Part shown: positions 34,584 through 44,884 of the stretch, piece after piece | Position numbering within the stretch: the stretch's first letter is position 1 | How the letters are laid out: each line of letters starts with the position of its first letter | Origin: Branchinecta lynchi | Lineage: Eukaryota > Arthropoda > Branchiopoda > Anostraca > Branchinectidae | Direction of reading: 5' to 3' | Length of the DNA stretch: 64,000 nucleotides | NCBI GenBank assembly: GCA_023053575.1 | Contig: JAKZAP010000013.1 | Coordinates: 18,509,689 to 18,573,688 of the forward strand | Position numbers and translations under genes: made by a program | The notes under the pieces: generated by a model | The model's database searches: none | What the model saw: the letters and a program-made list of their open reading frames with translations, nothing else | Told to the model about the DNA's origin: nothing

Positions 34584-34763
34584 TCAAAAGTAGGCGGCCC
34601 ATCCAAAATACATGAGCGACAGATTTTCTTCAGAGGTGGCTTCGAGGATTAGTTGGTTCACTTGGCCGTCAATGCTCAACTTCTGCGAGGAGCCTCGAGA
34701 TCGGAAACGGGAGACCATGGCTCCCTGGAGGCGCAGTTCGATATTCCGAACCACCTCCATGGC
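34584..34763 (-). CDS. ATR: ATR checkpoint kinase, last coding exon (FATC domain)
   Basis: The exon follows a consensus acceptor (atttttacag) and encodes 59 residues and TGA. It reads AMEVVRNIELRLQGAMVSRF, then KLSIDGQVNQLILEATSEEN and LSLMYFGWAAYF. I-x-G-Q-V-x-x-L-I-x-E-A-T, then N-L-S-x-M-Y-x-G-W is the FATC domain that ends all PIK-related kinases and is needed for their activity. The spacing and the I-E-x-R-L-Q-G helix before it match ATR rather than ATM, mTOR or SMG1. Reading frame and splice phase (0) agree with the exon at 39752-39959. Confidence 0.95.
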   Translation of the reverse strand, partial: AMEVVRNIELRLQGAMVSRFRSRGSSQKLSIDGQVNQLILEATSEENLSLMYFGWAAYF

Positions 34764-34881
34764 CTGTAAAAATAGCAGAGATAACAATCGCGCATAACCT
34801 GCAGCGTTTGCATGTAGAGGAAAACCACAGTAAAACAACACTAGTGATAAATATTCTTTGAGCCCAAGCTGACTTTGAAGC

Positions 34882-35054
34882 ATATATTCAAACAATGTAT
34901 ACGTCAGCTACGATTCTTCGTCAGCGATATTTCGGCCCTTCTTGGCAAGGGTCCTCGTTCTTTTCTCGAGGACCCTTGCCAAGAAGGGCCGAAATATCGC
35001 TGACAAAGAATCGTAGCTGACGTATATCCGTAGTAAACATTGTTTGAATATATA
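34882..35054. repeat. Long inverted repeat (hairpin) 3' of ATR
   Basis: The left arm 34882-34957 and right arm 34967-35054 are almost perfectly complementary around a 9-base loop (ttcttttct); the right arm has one extra 11-base insert (about 35027-35037) and one other mismatch region. Each arm contains the GGACCCTTGCCAAGAAGGGC motif discussed under the hammerhead-like copies, one on each strand. It lies within 120 bases upstream of the ATR terminal exon, that is inside the last ATR intron. Confidence 0.9.
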
Positions 35055-35404
35055 ACACTAGGGAGTAGCAGCAAGACTTGAAGAAGTGACACGCTCGAAC
35101 AGCACAGCGATACTAGCACCACGAGCGATAGAGAACGTCCCTACTGAAAATCATTCAGTCGTTCACCAGCGCTTGCTCCTATAACTTCCCATTCTGAACA
35201 CAGAAGAAGAATGATACAGCCTCCATTGTTTCCTTGGTGTGTTCAAACCGCACCTTTTCTTTGCTAGAAATTTATAGACCCGCAAGTCTGTCTCGCTTGA
35301 AGTGACGCAAGCCTAGTGGGCGGCGCTGCAAGTATCGACGGTTTGAGAAGCATGGAAAGCATATGTATTGGCGCTACTTCCTAGTTTTATTTTGCTCTGC
35401 TGTG
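35055..35404. other. ATR intron stretch, nothing recognised
   Basis: Intronic on the minus strand. No shared repeat or coding block was found. Confidence 0.35.
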
Positions 35405-35780
35405 TTCCAATAAAACTATCTGAACACTGTAAAGCTAGGAAAGCTAGGCTCTGGTTTTAACAAATTATCCGCGGCCTTGGCTGTTTTAAGCCTTTTCCCA
35501 GACCCATTGATCTCTAGAAAAATCTCGGCAAAACTGGGATAACCGGTTTTACGCATAATAGCATGAGACGCGAACACTTGCTGGGAGCATATGCGCATGG
35601 AAACTGGTGAACCGCGGCAAAGGCAAGTTCAAAGATCAGAGAGGTTCAGAATGTAACATATGAAATTTGGGAATCCGGGTTTAAGAACAAATGTTACGGA
35701 AGTAGGTCTCATTGTCATTATAGGTACGACAGGTACTTTAAGACGGCCTGAAGAGAACCCATGCCAAGGAGGGCCGAAAT
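35405..35780. repeat. Dispersed repeat shared with 54355-54725
   Basis: Ordered shared blocks: taggct.tg.tttt.aacaaat, ttggctgttttaagcctttt, cagacccattga/cagagacccgttga, ataaccggttttt, and gaggttcagaatgta followed by gaaatt. It ends with a degenerate copy of the hammerhead-like motif (35748-35779). Non-coding. Confidence 0.55.
35748..35779 (+). ncRNA. Hammerhead-like core motif, degenerate copy 2
   Basis: CTGAAGA and GAAA are kept at the same 32-nt spacing, but helix II has mismatches (GAACCCATGCCAAGGAGGGCC). Probably a decayed copy. Confidence 0.25.
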
Positions 35781-35959
35781 AAAATCTAATAGGGCTGGAA
35801 GAATATTTTGTATCAATTATAAAAATGCTTTCGCCTCGGAACGATCATAACGAACAGCTCTAATACACATTCAGATATCACGAGGTTAGTCGGTAAACAA
35901 ACATGTATTTCTTAATCCCAATGAAGTTCCCCCCCCCCCCCGTTGCATGTTAATCCGAA

Positions 35960-36105
35960 CGTTCTGGTCAGTATTTTCCCTGTCCAATGTGTGGAGATGA
36001 GAATGAAAGTGTGATGCATGTTATGTGAGAATGTAAAGAATTAAGAAAGCTGAGGCATGAAGTGTTCGGAAAATGTGTGAGGGTGTTTGATGACAAATGA
36101 CTGAG
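35960..36105 (+). pseudogene. LINE zinc-knuckle C-terminus, broken
   Basis: The plus strand reads QYFPCPMCGDENESVMHVM, then a stop, then ECKELRKLRHEVFG. It is the same C-x2-C-x8-H knuckle family as at 5030 and 58900. A stop codon precedes the last cysteine block. Confidence 0.65.
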
Positions 36106-36159
36106 TAGTATGATTGGAGGTCGTCAATCTGAAGATGTGATGAGACTAGCAAGATTCGT

Positions 36160-36230
36160 TTGTATGCCGGGAGTAGGAATCGAACGCACGACCTCTTTAC
36201 TACTATCCCGATACTATGGCCGAAACACGG
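36160..36230 (-). other. tRNA-like or SINE promoter-like segment
   Basis: On the minus strand the B-box-like CGTTCGATTCCTACTCCCGG follows an A-box-like GGCCATAGTATCGGG by about 33 bases. An acceptor stem cannot be closed and there is no clear anticodon arm, so this is not called a tRNA. A tRNA-derived SINE head is possible. Confidence 0.25.
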
Positions 36231-36828
36231 CCAAAGGCGAACTTTTACAGTGCATAAGGGACAGGGGCCTGCCAGCTAGCTTTCGGAACACTAAGGAGGG
36301 GGTTCGAGATAACAAAGAAGGGGGGTCCTGTCGACAATAAGTTCCTGTATCTTTATCTAAGCCCCCCAGGTCGGTTTGATGGCCGAAAGTTGCGTAGTCA
36401 AGTTTTCTGTGCCTTTAAGCCCTCTGTTTCCTGACATCTGTAACTTTTCCTTCCATAAAATTATGACAAAACTACGCATTTATTCACTCCCTTCAGTTGT
36501 TAGTTGCAAAGTCTCTAGCCCCTTTTCTCATCGCCTGTCACTCTTTTTGACCAATTCGGCGATGACGGGATAAATCTCCCCCAGGAGCGGAGTAAATTAT
36601 TCGTGATTAAAAATAGAATATTTCTGGGTTATTAGACACTATTTTGTAAAATGTTGATCCCTACAAATATTTTGAATGTCTTTTTTCATTTTTGTTTTAT
36701 CGGAATGTGTAGCTATTGAGGACAGGAATGTTTGGTGGCTGAAATCGTGTCTAGCCCAAACGGTGGATCACGACAGGGGGATGGTTAGTTTGAAGCAAAA
36801 GTTGAAGATTAGTTAAGACAAGATTTAT

Positions 36829-38234
36829 GTGCTGAAAAAGGCCAAGATTCCATGGCAACAAACTTCCATGGCAACAAACCCTATTCTAAAAAATGGAAAG
36901 AAGGATTTAAAATCTTGCTGTTCTTATCGACCAATAACCAAGGGTTGTATTATTAGCAAACTTTTTGAAATGTGTTTTAAAAATATGTTTGAAGGCCTTG
37001 ATGTCGGGTTAAACCAGGTTGGATTTAAAAGGGGTATGGGTTGCGATCACGCGCACGCTACTTTTTCCACTTTAATCAATGATGCGCGAGTGAGCGGACA
37101 GCCGCTTTATACGCTTTTGATTGACATAAAAGGTGATTTCGACAATATTTCTCATGCAGCTGCTCTTCTATCCCTTGTGTATAATGGTATTCCCCGTTCT
37201 GTTGTGCGTGCTTTAAGGTCCTGGTACAGTGGATTGAACGTTCAAGTGGCAATTCGTTCTTCAAAAATTCTGTCTAGTTTAATTTCAGTGGGAAAAGGCG
37301 TTAGACAAGGTGGAATTTTATCACCATACATTTTTAATGCATGTCTGGCAGATTGTCTTCGGTCGCTTAAGACTTCTTTAATACATTTTGCACGTGATGT
37401 AACGTTTTTAGCATATGCTGATGATATTATTATTTTAAGTCGGTCAAAGGAAAAATTAATTGAAAACTTTAACATTCTAGTGTCTAAATTGGGGCAGAAG
37501 GGTCTAAAAATAAGTTCTGAAAAGTGTAATTATTTTGTGATTAGTAGTTTGCCGACACTGAATTCCCCTCTGGATTGTGGTAGGGGGATTGTTTTCAGCC
37601 CTGTTGAGAAAGTTATGTCTCTGGAATCCCTTACTCATCTAATACCAGGGATTGGAAACTTATCCTTATTCAACATGTGCAAGATAAAATAAGAAGAGCA
37701 TTTGGTGCTGTTATTCGTTTACGAGGTGTGTATCGCAGAGATGTTCTTGGTTCTATTTATACGGCTGTTGCACTTCCTCACATTCTTTTTCCGTCTGCTT
37801 TCTTTTCTTCTTTCCGTCCTTCTGAACTTTCTGCGCTAAAAGTTACTTATTATAAATTCTCTAAATTCCTTCTTGGCTTCCCGATTTCTGCGAGTAACTC
37901 TTTCCTAACTTCGAATTTTAAAGTGAAGAATCCTTTGGAAACTTTAAATGGTAAAATCCAGAACTTTCATAAAAAGGCGGACAACATTCTTCTTCATCAC
38001 AACCTTTTTCCTTTTTTCACAAAAAAGTCCCCTGCTTAGTTTGTTTATTTTGAGCTTCGTTTTTTTTTTTTCCATGTATTTCGTTGTATATTTAGTAGGC
38101 TAATTTGTCTTTAACGGTCAGCTGTTTATTAGTATGTAAGTGTGTGTGAGTTTGACTGACATGTTGTTGTTCCTTTTTATACATTACTCTTCAGTTTTGA
38201 AGGATTCAAATAAATAATAATAATAATAATAATA
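36829..38234 (+). mobile_element. Non-LTR retrotransposon fragment, reverse transcriptase with YADD
   Basis: A 287-codon open frame (36829-37692) covers the reverse-transcriptase core: SYRPITKGCIISKLFE, LLIDIKGDFDNIS (motif A, catalytic Asp kept), GKGVRQGGILSPYIFN (motif B) and FLAYADDIIILS (motif C). A shift near 37680 moves the frame; 37677-38039 continues with KIRRAFGAVIRLRGVYRR and YYKFSKFLLGFPIS, the C-terminal region. The 3' UTR ends in (AAT)n at 38212-38234. The endonuclease part is missing (5' truncated). The core looks intact but the product is frameshifted. It sits in the ATR intron in the opposite orientation to ATR. Confidence 0.85.
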
Positions 38235-38332
38235 AACATAAAAAAAAAGAATCAACAAATAACTAAACAACAAATAAGTTATTTGTTACAGGTTTGTTTC
38301 CTTCCCCGAAGTTGAACCAGAGGATTGACAGC

Positions 38333-38364
38333 CTGACGAGGACCCTTGCCAAGAAGGGCCGAAA
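38333..38364 (+). ncRNA. Hammerhead-like core motif, copy 3
   Basis: CTGACGA, helix II GGaCCCTT/AAGGGCC with loop GCCAAG, GAAA. ACAGC just before it can pair with GTTGT at about 38399 (helix I). Helix III can be drawn as ATA/TAT plus GCT/AGC around the hairpin ATGA-AGAA-TCAT. One extra C lies at the expected cleavage position (TATCC rather than TATC). Confidence 0.45.
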
Positions 38365-38369
38365 TATCG

Positions 38370-38780
38370 CTGATGAAGAATCATAGCTGACGTATCCGTT
38401 GTAAACATTGTTTGAATAATTGTAGATATATAGTTACCGATTAGTTTAATATTTTATGAATTGATGATTTTTTATTTACAGTTATTTATAGAAGTTTATT
38501 TATATTTATACGTATCGTTTAAATGTAAACGCCATTAGTAAATGATAAATCAAAAAGGGTTATTATTTTCGTTAACGTCCTGTGCTATTCGTTGATATAT
38601 TTTGAAAATATAATGAATTTGAATTTGAATGACCCGATGAAAATGCGTTACTTCGTTGCATTCGGTATTCATATAATCGACTTCCATCGAATGAACTTCT
38701 TCTTTCGGATTTGTGGTACCTCTATGCTTGAAATATTCTGGGCAACTAGAGTCACTCGCTAGAATACCGAGCTAGAACAG
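38370..38780. other. ATR intron stretch, AT-rich
   Basis: Beyond a repeat shared with 2583-2700 (GATGAAAATGCGTTACTTCG at 38637) nothing was recognised. Confidence 0.3.
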
Positions 38781-38958
38781 TCGTAATTGTTATTCGCAGG
38801 TTTTGGTGAGTGGCTCGCTGTCTTTATTTTATGCTTTCAATTCTTCCAATTTTGTTTTAATTTTCGGTTTAATGTTGTTTCTCTGCTTTGTTTTGGTTTT
38901 CTTGTTTGTAGATCTTCATCCTTGTTTTGGGATTTTTCCTCGAGATTTTCTGTCTGCG

Positions 38959-38988
38959 CTGAAGAAGGGAGGCGGTTGTCCTCCGAAA
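38959..38988 (+). ncRNA. Hammerhead-like core motif, sequence-distinct copy 4
   Basis: CTGAAGA, then a hairpin with a different stem (GGAGG/CCTCC, loop CGGTTGT), then GAAATAT. Downstream CGC/GTG and ATA/TAT can close helix III and TGCG before the core can pair with CGTT after TATT. The stem differs in sequence from the other copies but keeps its pairing. The phenylalanine-rich ORFs around it are not convincing. Confidence 0.4.
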
Positions 38989-39149
38989 TATTCGCCTTTT
39001 ATTTTAGTGTATTCGTTGGCCTTTACAAACCCCAGTTTCGGTTTTTTTTCGTTGATTTTTTTTTTTTTACTAGAATAGTAAACTATTGCCGAAAAATATA
39101 CATTTTTGGGTTACACACAATATCGAGCTTTCTTCAGAAGTGACCTTGA

Positions 39150-39751
39150 AAATCTGAATCCCCCCTAACTTTGATGACTAACTCTTCGCGCCAAGCAAAT
39201 GCAGAATCGCCGTGTGCCTAGCGAAGAGCCGGAAACTTCACCACAGCGGTCCCAACGAACGCCGTTTATTGGTTGATACAGGATTTGAATCAATCGTCCG
39301 CGTGACATTTCTCGCTCTTCCCGATGCTCGTTGGCGTGTTTAGACCCGAGTCATATAGGGCGTGTTCCACCCTTCTAACAATAGCAACTATTAGATACTA
39401 ATTCCATCCAACCTCACGACAAGTTAACGCTAACCGTTCCAAACTTCTCCAAATAGTAACTAATACTAACTATTTGCTTACCATGCTCGGGAGCGTAGTA
39501 AGCGTGGTAACTACGAATCTCTGCGATGTGATTGGCCGGATTAGCCCGTGGCACGATATTTTGATGGAAATAGAAAAATGCGCCTCAGCCTTGACGACAA
39601 GAAGCCAGAATTCGTGACGTCATGCGTAGTAACCATGGTAAGTAGGGTGGAACACGCTCACCTGAATGTCACTAATAATTCAGTATATTCAACTCAAGAT
39701 ATGAACATTAAGCTGGATTTCCACTTAACCTTTAAGTTCAAATTTACACAC
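39150..39751. other. ATR intron stretch, nothing recognised
   Basis: Only simple words such as tagtaactaatactaact (39360-39480) stand out; no gene or shared element is supported. Confidence 0.3.
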
Positions 39752-39959
39752 CTTTTCGCTCTTGAACTCTCTATCATCTCCCGTAGTGGCTTTCTTGGCT
39801 TTCGCCCATTCCACCAGAGGGTCATGGACCAGAGGACGCAGGACAGTGATCAGTGTGTCTGACTCATTGCGCATGACACGCATAGTTGCTTCGGCGCAAC
39901 GGCGGAACACGCCTTCGAAGCCAGTGATCCCCATGGCGTGCACCATGTTCTTCGTCAGT
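39752..39959 (-). CDS. ATR: ATR checkpoint kinase, exon for the end of the kinase domain
   Basis: Acceptor ttatattttgcag, donor AAAAG/GTGTGT, 208 bp. With the CG from the preceding exon it reads R-LTKNMVHAMGITGFEGVFRR, then CAEATMRVMRNESDTLITVL and RPLVHDPLVEWAKAKK. The block N-M-V-x-A-x-G-x-x-G-x-E-G-x-F-R-R and H-D-P-L-V-E-W is the C-lobe of ATR-type PIKK domains. It is intact and ends in phase 0 for the FATC exon. Confidence 0.95.
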
Positions 39960-39974
39960 CTGCAAAATATAACT

Positions 39975-40640
39975 GCAGTTAAAGCACAACTCTTAGTAGA
40001 AATGATCTTTCCATGATGACATAGCTCAAAATTTCGTTTTATCGAAAACACCATTACTTTCCACGTGAATTAGCGATTTTGACTCTATCGAGCTTTCCTG
40101 AGCCTCGTTTTGTTGCAATAGCACTGCCGCATCGCTGCTGCAGCACTTCTTTGCTTTTGCATAATATGCGTTTTCGGATTCAGTTTCTTCTTGGTTGAAG
40201 CGGCAGCGCTGCAGCATCTTGCAGGGAAGCACGTACTTGGTCAGGGAGCAAGTCCGTGATTCTCGAGAAGCGCTGCAGTCTTCCTCGGAAGCGCTGCAGT
40301 GCAAAACGGATGTAGAAAGAATCAGTCCGGAATCGGCCGAGAAGTGGACCTGCAGCATGCAACAAAAACGAGGCTCTGCTGTCCAAAGCGGCGGGTGGAC
40401 GCAAAATATTTAAAAACTGAATGCGCCGTAGTTAAAAATGGTAAAAGCAAGCAAGACAGAAGATGTCCAGAACAGATGACAGATCTATCATCCCATACCA
40501 TGTCTTCCAAAATGAAAAATAACACTATGAAGCTTATCATGTCCTTTTGCTTGAAAGAAATGTCAGCGGACCTTGAAGGTTTCGGCGAAGTTTGCATTGA
40601 GTATGAAGATAGTATCCCGAAGTTGGTCGTCCTACTTTAG
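39975..40640. repeat. Dispersed repeat shared with 29315-29945, plus GCGCTGCAG repeats
   Basis: See the copy at 29315. Between 40195 and 40310 the word GCGCTGCAG occurs at least three times, giving overlapping ORFs on both strands that are not supported as genes. Confidence 0.5.
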
Positions 40641-40644
40641 CGTG

Positions 40645-41330
40645 CCTACCGTAGCCACAGGCTTATACCATGGATTTTGGACTGAAATTTCTATCTTCTG
40701 ATAACCATGGTAAATAGCAAATACACATTCCTTAAAACAATTTATGGAGCTGCCAAAATATTATTTTAAGACAAGACCAACAAGTTTCATACAGGATTCT
40801 GCTTGCAAGAACGGTTGCTAAAAAAAAATTGTATTCTTATTTTTTTTTTCTGGCCTCACTCCACTTATACCCCCGAATAAAAATTGCTCTTTTTTCTTTT
40901 CCTTGTTGCAATGTATATTCATATTTTTGTGTTTTTTTTGTCCTCACGAGGAGTTTTAACTTTTGTTTTACTGCACAGTAGTCGATCTTGTCTCCCCATT
41001 TGCCAAGTCGAAGGAAAGAATACAGAACTTTTCTTTTAAAATACAACTGAACTGAAAACTGAACATAGATCCGTACTACCAGATTACCCCTCGCACAATG
41101 TCAATCAGCCTCAAGAACTAATTTTAAAAAATCAGCTTCAAATTACCCCGTCACCAGTACATTCGTCTGATCGACATTTGCCATCTTTCGTACCTTATTT
41201 TATCTCCCATTTTAACTCTTTATGCTTGACATGTATGATATTATGTAGGCTATTCATTATCAAGTACTGTATATACTGTAGGTCATTGCTTGCAGAGGCG
41301 TTACTAGTCAAAATGTTTGGGGGGGGGGGA
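40645..41330. other. ATR intron stretch, nothing recognised
   Basis: AT-rich with T runs near 40840-40850 and 40930 and a G run at 41321-41330. No gene is supported. Confidence 0.3.
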
Positions 41331-41339
41331 GCATGGCAT

Positions 41340-41918
41340 TTACCGACTGGCTGGTAATTTTACCGACAGTGTTTGCAGACCGTGTTCATCATGTCTTCTT
41401 ATCCCTAAATCAAACATCTAATCAACTTCAAATAAAACTTTTACTTTTAACAGACTTTCCGGTTTTGGCCGGATTCCGGGCTAACTACTTGTCTGACGAA
41501 CAAATGTGTTTCACCATCATGTTCAGCATGTCTTCTTATCCCTAAATTGAACATCTAATCAACTTCAAAAATAACTTTTACTTTTAACAAACTTTCCGGT
41601 TTTGGCCGGATTCCGGGGGAACTACTTATCCGATGACAAAATGGCTTTCATCATCGTGTTCAGCATGTTTTCTTACCCCATAATCGTCTATCACATTATA
41701 TGTTTAAAAACATTTCATTTGCCCCTTAAACTAAACCCCCTCCCCCACCCCTAAATGTAGGGCTACAGAGCCCATCTACGAACTTGACCTTACTCTTAAA
41801 TCCTCACACCAAGTTTCATCAAAATATCTCATTCTCTTCGAGAGTTATACTGCGTACAGACGGACAACTTTTGTGATGTCATAGGTATCCCTCCACTTAC
41901 GTTTTGGGATCCCAAAAA
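41340..41918 (-). repeat. GGGATCCC element, reverse orientation, 5' part
   Basis: Two to three 137-bp units (ctttccggttttggccggattccgg twice, at about 41455 and 41595), then the block with ccaccccta.atgtag and accaagtttcatc, ending CGTTTTGGGATCCCAAAAA at 41900-41918. The distal end is missing. Confidence 0.8.
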
Positions 41919-41924
41919 ACCACA

Positions 41925-42085
41925 GTTTGGAAAAAAAGTCGACTGATTTTCGGAAAAACCGACTGTTTTGACAAAAATAAACTAAATTTCAGAAAAACCG
42001 ACTATTTTGACAAAAAAACAACTGATTTTCAGAAAAACCGACTGTTTTCATGAAAATAATCAACTGTTCTGACGAAAAATCGTGG
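41925..42085. repeat. Minisatellite of about 36 bp, AAAAACCGACTGTTTTGAC units
   Basis: Four to five imperfect units of (g)gaaaaaccgact.ttttgacaaaaa at 41930-42080, directly abutting the end of the GGGATCCC element. Confidence 0.65.
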
Positions 42086-42321
42086 CGCTTTTCTATAATT
42101 TCCTACCGACTGGCCGACAACATTGGAAGGGGGGGGGGGAGCGTATCCCCCCCCCCCCGCCGTGACGCCCCCAATTGCTTGAACTTTGACTCATGGCGAT
42201 CTTCAGCTAGCTATACTCCTTTGAGCTATTATGGAAATAAAGGATTTATTTTGCGTTAGCGACATTTCACCCTTTTTGGCAATGTTCTACCAAAATAAAC
42301 GAACCTCAGAAATGCACTCAC

Positions 42322-42625
42322 CGAAACGGGACTCTTTCTGGCCATTCAAAGGTCTCCCCCTTGTTGAACAGACAATTGTAATCCACATGACACGTGTCGC
42401 CCGAGACGGAGTCGATAAGGATATTCTCCCCGTGTCGGTCGCCCAGACCGAGAATGAATCCAACCATTGAAATAACTGCCGTGGTTCGAACGTAGTTGTG
42501 TCGCGCGATAAGCCAGGACTTGGCGTCTTGAAAGGTGGAGCTAAACCAGTCGCCAAGGCACGGGGAGAATCGGGAACAAAGCTTTCGGAGCAGGTCTAAC
42601 TTTCGTCCCGGATCGTCCTTCAACC
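42322..42625 (-). CDS. ATR: ATR checkpoint kinase, catalytic exon
   Basis: A 304-bp exon with acceptor tttctgtcacag and donor TTTCG/GTGAGT. It reads GLKDDPGRKLDLLRKLCSRF, then VRTTAVISMVGFILGLGDRH, GENILIDSVSGD and HVDYNCLFNKGETFEWPERV. G-D-R-H-x-x-N is the PIKK catalytic loop; H-V-D-Y-N takes the place of the metal-binding motif, with Tyr where most relatives have Phe. All catalytic residues are present. ATR phosphorylates S/T-Q sites in the response to stalled replication forks. Phase 1 in, phase 2 out, both matching the neighbours. Confidence 0.97.
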
Positions 42626-42836
42626 CTGTGACAGAAAAAATATAAACATCCCAGTAATACACCAATAACATTACATCGCCTTAAATTATAACAAGCAATA
42701 CGGCTGTAGTATAGATTAGCTTGCTGTTATTTCCTGGTTATTGATCCTAAGTGCCACTCCATATCAATACACAAACGATACTACATGTTAAACGAAAAGA
42801 GTTAACAAAAAATGCCCTAGACAACCTGCATCTATT

Positions 42837-43185
42837 AGTTGAGTTTTTGATCTCAATTCTCCTCGCGCTTAATTCGTTTTATGACTACTGAGAAGAAGCC
42901 ATTCTCCTTTTTTTGCGCATTTGTCAGAATCGAAAATGGGGAAAGCTTCGGGATTCTGCAGAGTTGAGAAGTTGCTTCGATAATCAATTCTCGACTGTCC
43001 TTCCCCGTTCTCCTTCCTGATTGGTCAATGAAAGCAAATGTTCTGCCCACATAAATAGGTTTTAACGAATGGCAAAAATGGCAAAATGGTGTTTCTGTCA
43101 AAAGCGAGAACAGAGAAATGAGAAGAGCAAAATCGATAATCTGGACGAGAATCCAGAAATGAAAATTCAGATCAAAAAAGCAAAT
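42837..43185. mobile_element. MITE with AGTTGAGTTTTTGATCTC termini
   Basis: Left AGTTGAGTTTTTGATCTCAA and right CAGATCAAAAAAGCAAAT are inverted repeats of about 25 bp with mismatches. The interior words agaatcgaaaatgggg and ccagaaatgaaaattcag are unlike other families. The 119-codon minus-strand ORF across it has no recognisable domain and is rejected. Confidence 0.65.
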
Positions 43186-43414
43186 ATTGTTGTCAGTCTC
43201 AAAATTTCTCATAACTTTAATGTGGTTCAGATTTTTGGTATCAGGTAAGAGGTATCCGCCTTATTTCAGCTACCCTTTTGTTTGTCAACTTGTTTAAGAA
43301 TCCAGAACCCGGACTGGTTTTCTTTTTTTTTTAGCCTACTCTTCTTAGTAAAACAAGGGTCTTGTTTCCGAACTGGTTTCTGTTTTCAATGTAAAAGATT
43401 TTTGTTCTGAACTG

Positions 43415-43760
43415 AACGAACAAGAGCTGAAAGCTTAAATGGCATTGCAAGGGTAGTCTGCATTTTCTTTAGCAACGCATCGCATAGGGTAACGGACGCA
43501 TTAATGGAACATCTAGGACGTGTGCTCTCACGCCGCTTATCAAGTTCCGTACGGATCCGATCAAGCGTTCGAGTTACGCATGTCACAAGATATCAGGAAC
43601 GCCCCTCCAACTCCCCCACGGTGCCCGGATCCCGTCAAGATTTGCAAATGTAGTACACCTAGGACTTGTGACTGTCCTGTCCACCAAGTCCTTCCCAATC
43701 CCTCCACTAGTCGCTTCCGAACAGTCAGGACCTTTGAAATGAACACCTAGGGCACGTATT
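43415..43760 (+). repeat. AAGAGCT/GCACTTG-family element, short
   Basis: AACAAGAGCTGAAAGCTTAAATGGC at 43420 is the family's left end. Family phrases follow (acggtgcccggatcccg, cctaggacttgtg, ccaccaagtccttcccaatccctccac) until a LINE fragment begins near 43770. Confidence 0.65.
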
Positions 43761-43769
43761 ATTCCTGCC

Positions 43770-44300
43770 TAAACTGAGACATCTCCCATACCAGCAAAGG
43801 CTCCATTGAAAGTGTACAGAAACGTGCTCTCAGAATTATATACAGAGGACCTAAAATGCCTTATTGTTTTCTTTTAAATCATTTTAAACTTGAGACCCTC
43901 CATCATAGACGGGAGAGGCTGTGCAGAGATTTTGGTATGAAGTCCCTACAGAACCCCTCCTTCCGCTCCCTTCTGCCACCTCTCTTCCAACCTCAACGTT
44001 TGCGTCCGCAAAGAGAGTGTGCGGAGCGAATACCCAAGCTAGAACCACGTTACTACCGTACGGAGCGGAAAAGTAATAGTTTTATCCCTAAATTTGTACA
44101 TATTTTTAACAAAGAGGTTTAGTCACTCTTGTGTGTGTCTCACTTCTATGTTTTTGTTTAGGCCATATTCAGTTTGAATTATTTATCTTGATATTATGAC
44201 AGACATTTTTGATTTGCCTTCATGTATATTGACGTATTCAACACGCCATTTGGCCCCAAGCCACGATATGTGTTGATATTTGAAATAAACAGAAACTGAA
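43770..44300 (+). pseudogene. LINE reverse transcriptase C-terminus and 3' UTR
   Basis: The plus strand reads SVQKRALRIIYRGPKMPYCF, then HHRRERLCRDFGMKSLQNPS and SNSFIPKFVHIFNKEV before TAG at about 44121. It is closely related in layout to the fragments at 45344-46250, 44488-44813 and 51905-52120. AAATAAACAGAAACTGAAAACTGAAA at about 44282 is the tail. Confidence 0.75.
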
Positions 44301-44374
44301 AACTGAAAGGCTTGAAAGACTGAAACTTCCTACGATGACATATCTTCTCCGCAGGGGGATCTCACATACAACAG

Positions 44375-44873
44375 TGTAAACAATTTTTTTTTTTTTGCAG
44401 GATTTACTACTGAGATTAATCTTGTCTTTGTAGACATAAGATTATCTCTAATTCGGATTTATCTTATACCAGTAAAAAAAACTCTGAATCACCCGATCCA
44501 CAAAAATATTTTCCCTTCTGAAAAGCTGTCAAAAAGGCTCCCTCACAAGGTAGCTACTACGGTTGAAAAGTTGCAGCCGATTAAATGTGCCCGCCAGAGG
44601 TTTGCAAAAAGTTTTGTCCCTTAATTTTTAAAGATGCATAACGAAGCATAAGCTGAGCTGGTAGTTTAAATTTGTCATGTTATTTATGGCCGTTGTATAC
44701 GCGTAGGCCTAATATGTGTGTGCTCATTTATGTCCATGACTATACCGAACAAATTTGGCGTGAGTCACGATTAGTTTTTGGCGAATAAAAAGATTTATCT
44801 ATCTATCCATCTATCAGATAAGATTTATCCCAGTAGCAAATACTGCAGTTAACTTTAATCCTTACTCGGAGGC
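44375..44873. mobile_element. CACTGTAAA MITE split by a LINE insertion
   Basis: The left half (CAGTGTAAAC ... gattatctctaattcggatt) runs to about 44480. The right half (cttatcccagtagcaaatactgcagttaac) resumes at about 44817. The intervening sequence is a LINE 3' end. Confidence 0.75.
44488..44815 (+). pseudogene. LINE C-terminus inserted in a MITE, (TATC)n tail
   Basis: The plus strand reads NHPIHKNIFPSEKLSKRLPH then KVATTVEKLQPIKCARQRFA and KSFVP before TAA at about 44622. The 3' UTR ends with GAATAAAAAGATT and (TATC)n at 44790-44815. H-P-I-x-x-x-x-x-P and R-x-x-x-S-F-V-P match the C-termini at 46080-46250 and 52000-52110. It is a 5'-truncated insertion. Confidence 0.7.
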
Positions 44874-44884
44874 TTATGAAAAAA

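Noticed and set aside
38333..38410. Calling a fully active hammerhead ribozyme
   Set aside because: The core boxes and helices can be drawn, but an extra base at the cleavage position in three copies and weak helix I in others prevent a firm call without a covariance search.
38787..39143. 118-codon phenylalanine-rich ORF, with a second frame of 91 codons
   Set aside because: Composition follows T-rich DNA and neither frame has a convincing domain; the hammerhead-like motif inside is more likely the conserved part.
40026..40640. Overlapping ORFs on both strands
   Set aside because: Part of a dispersed repeat shared with 29.3 kb, with GCGCTGCAG tandem words generating open frames on both strands.
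42853..43212. 119-codon minus-strand ORF
   Set aside because: Spans a MITE end to end and shows no family motif.
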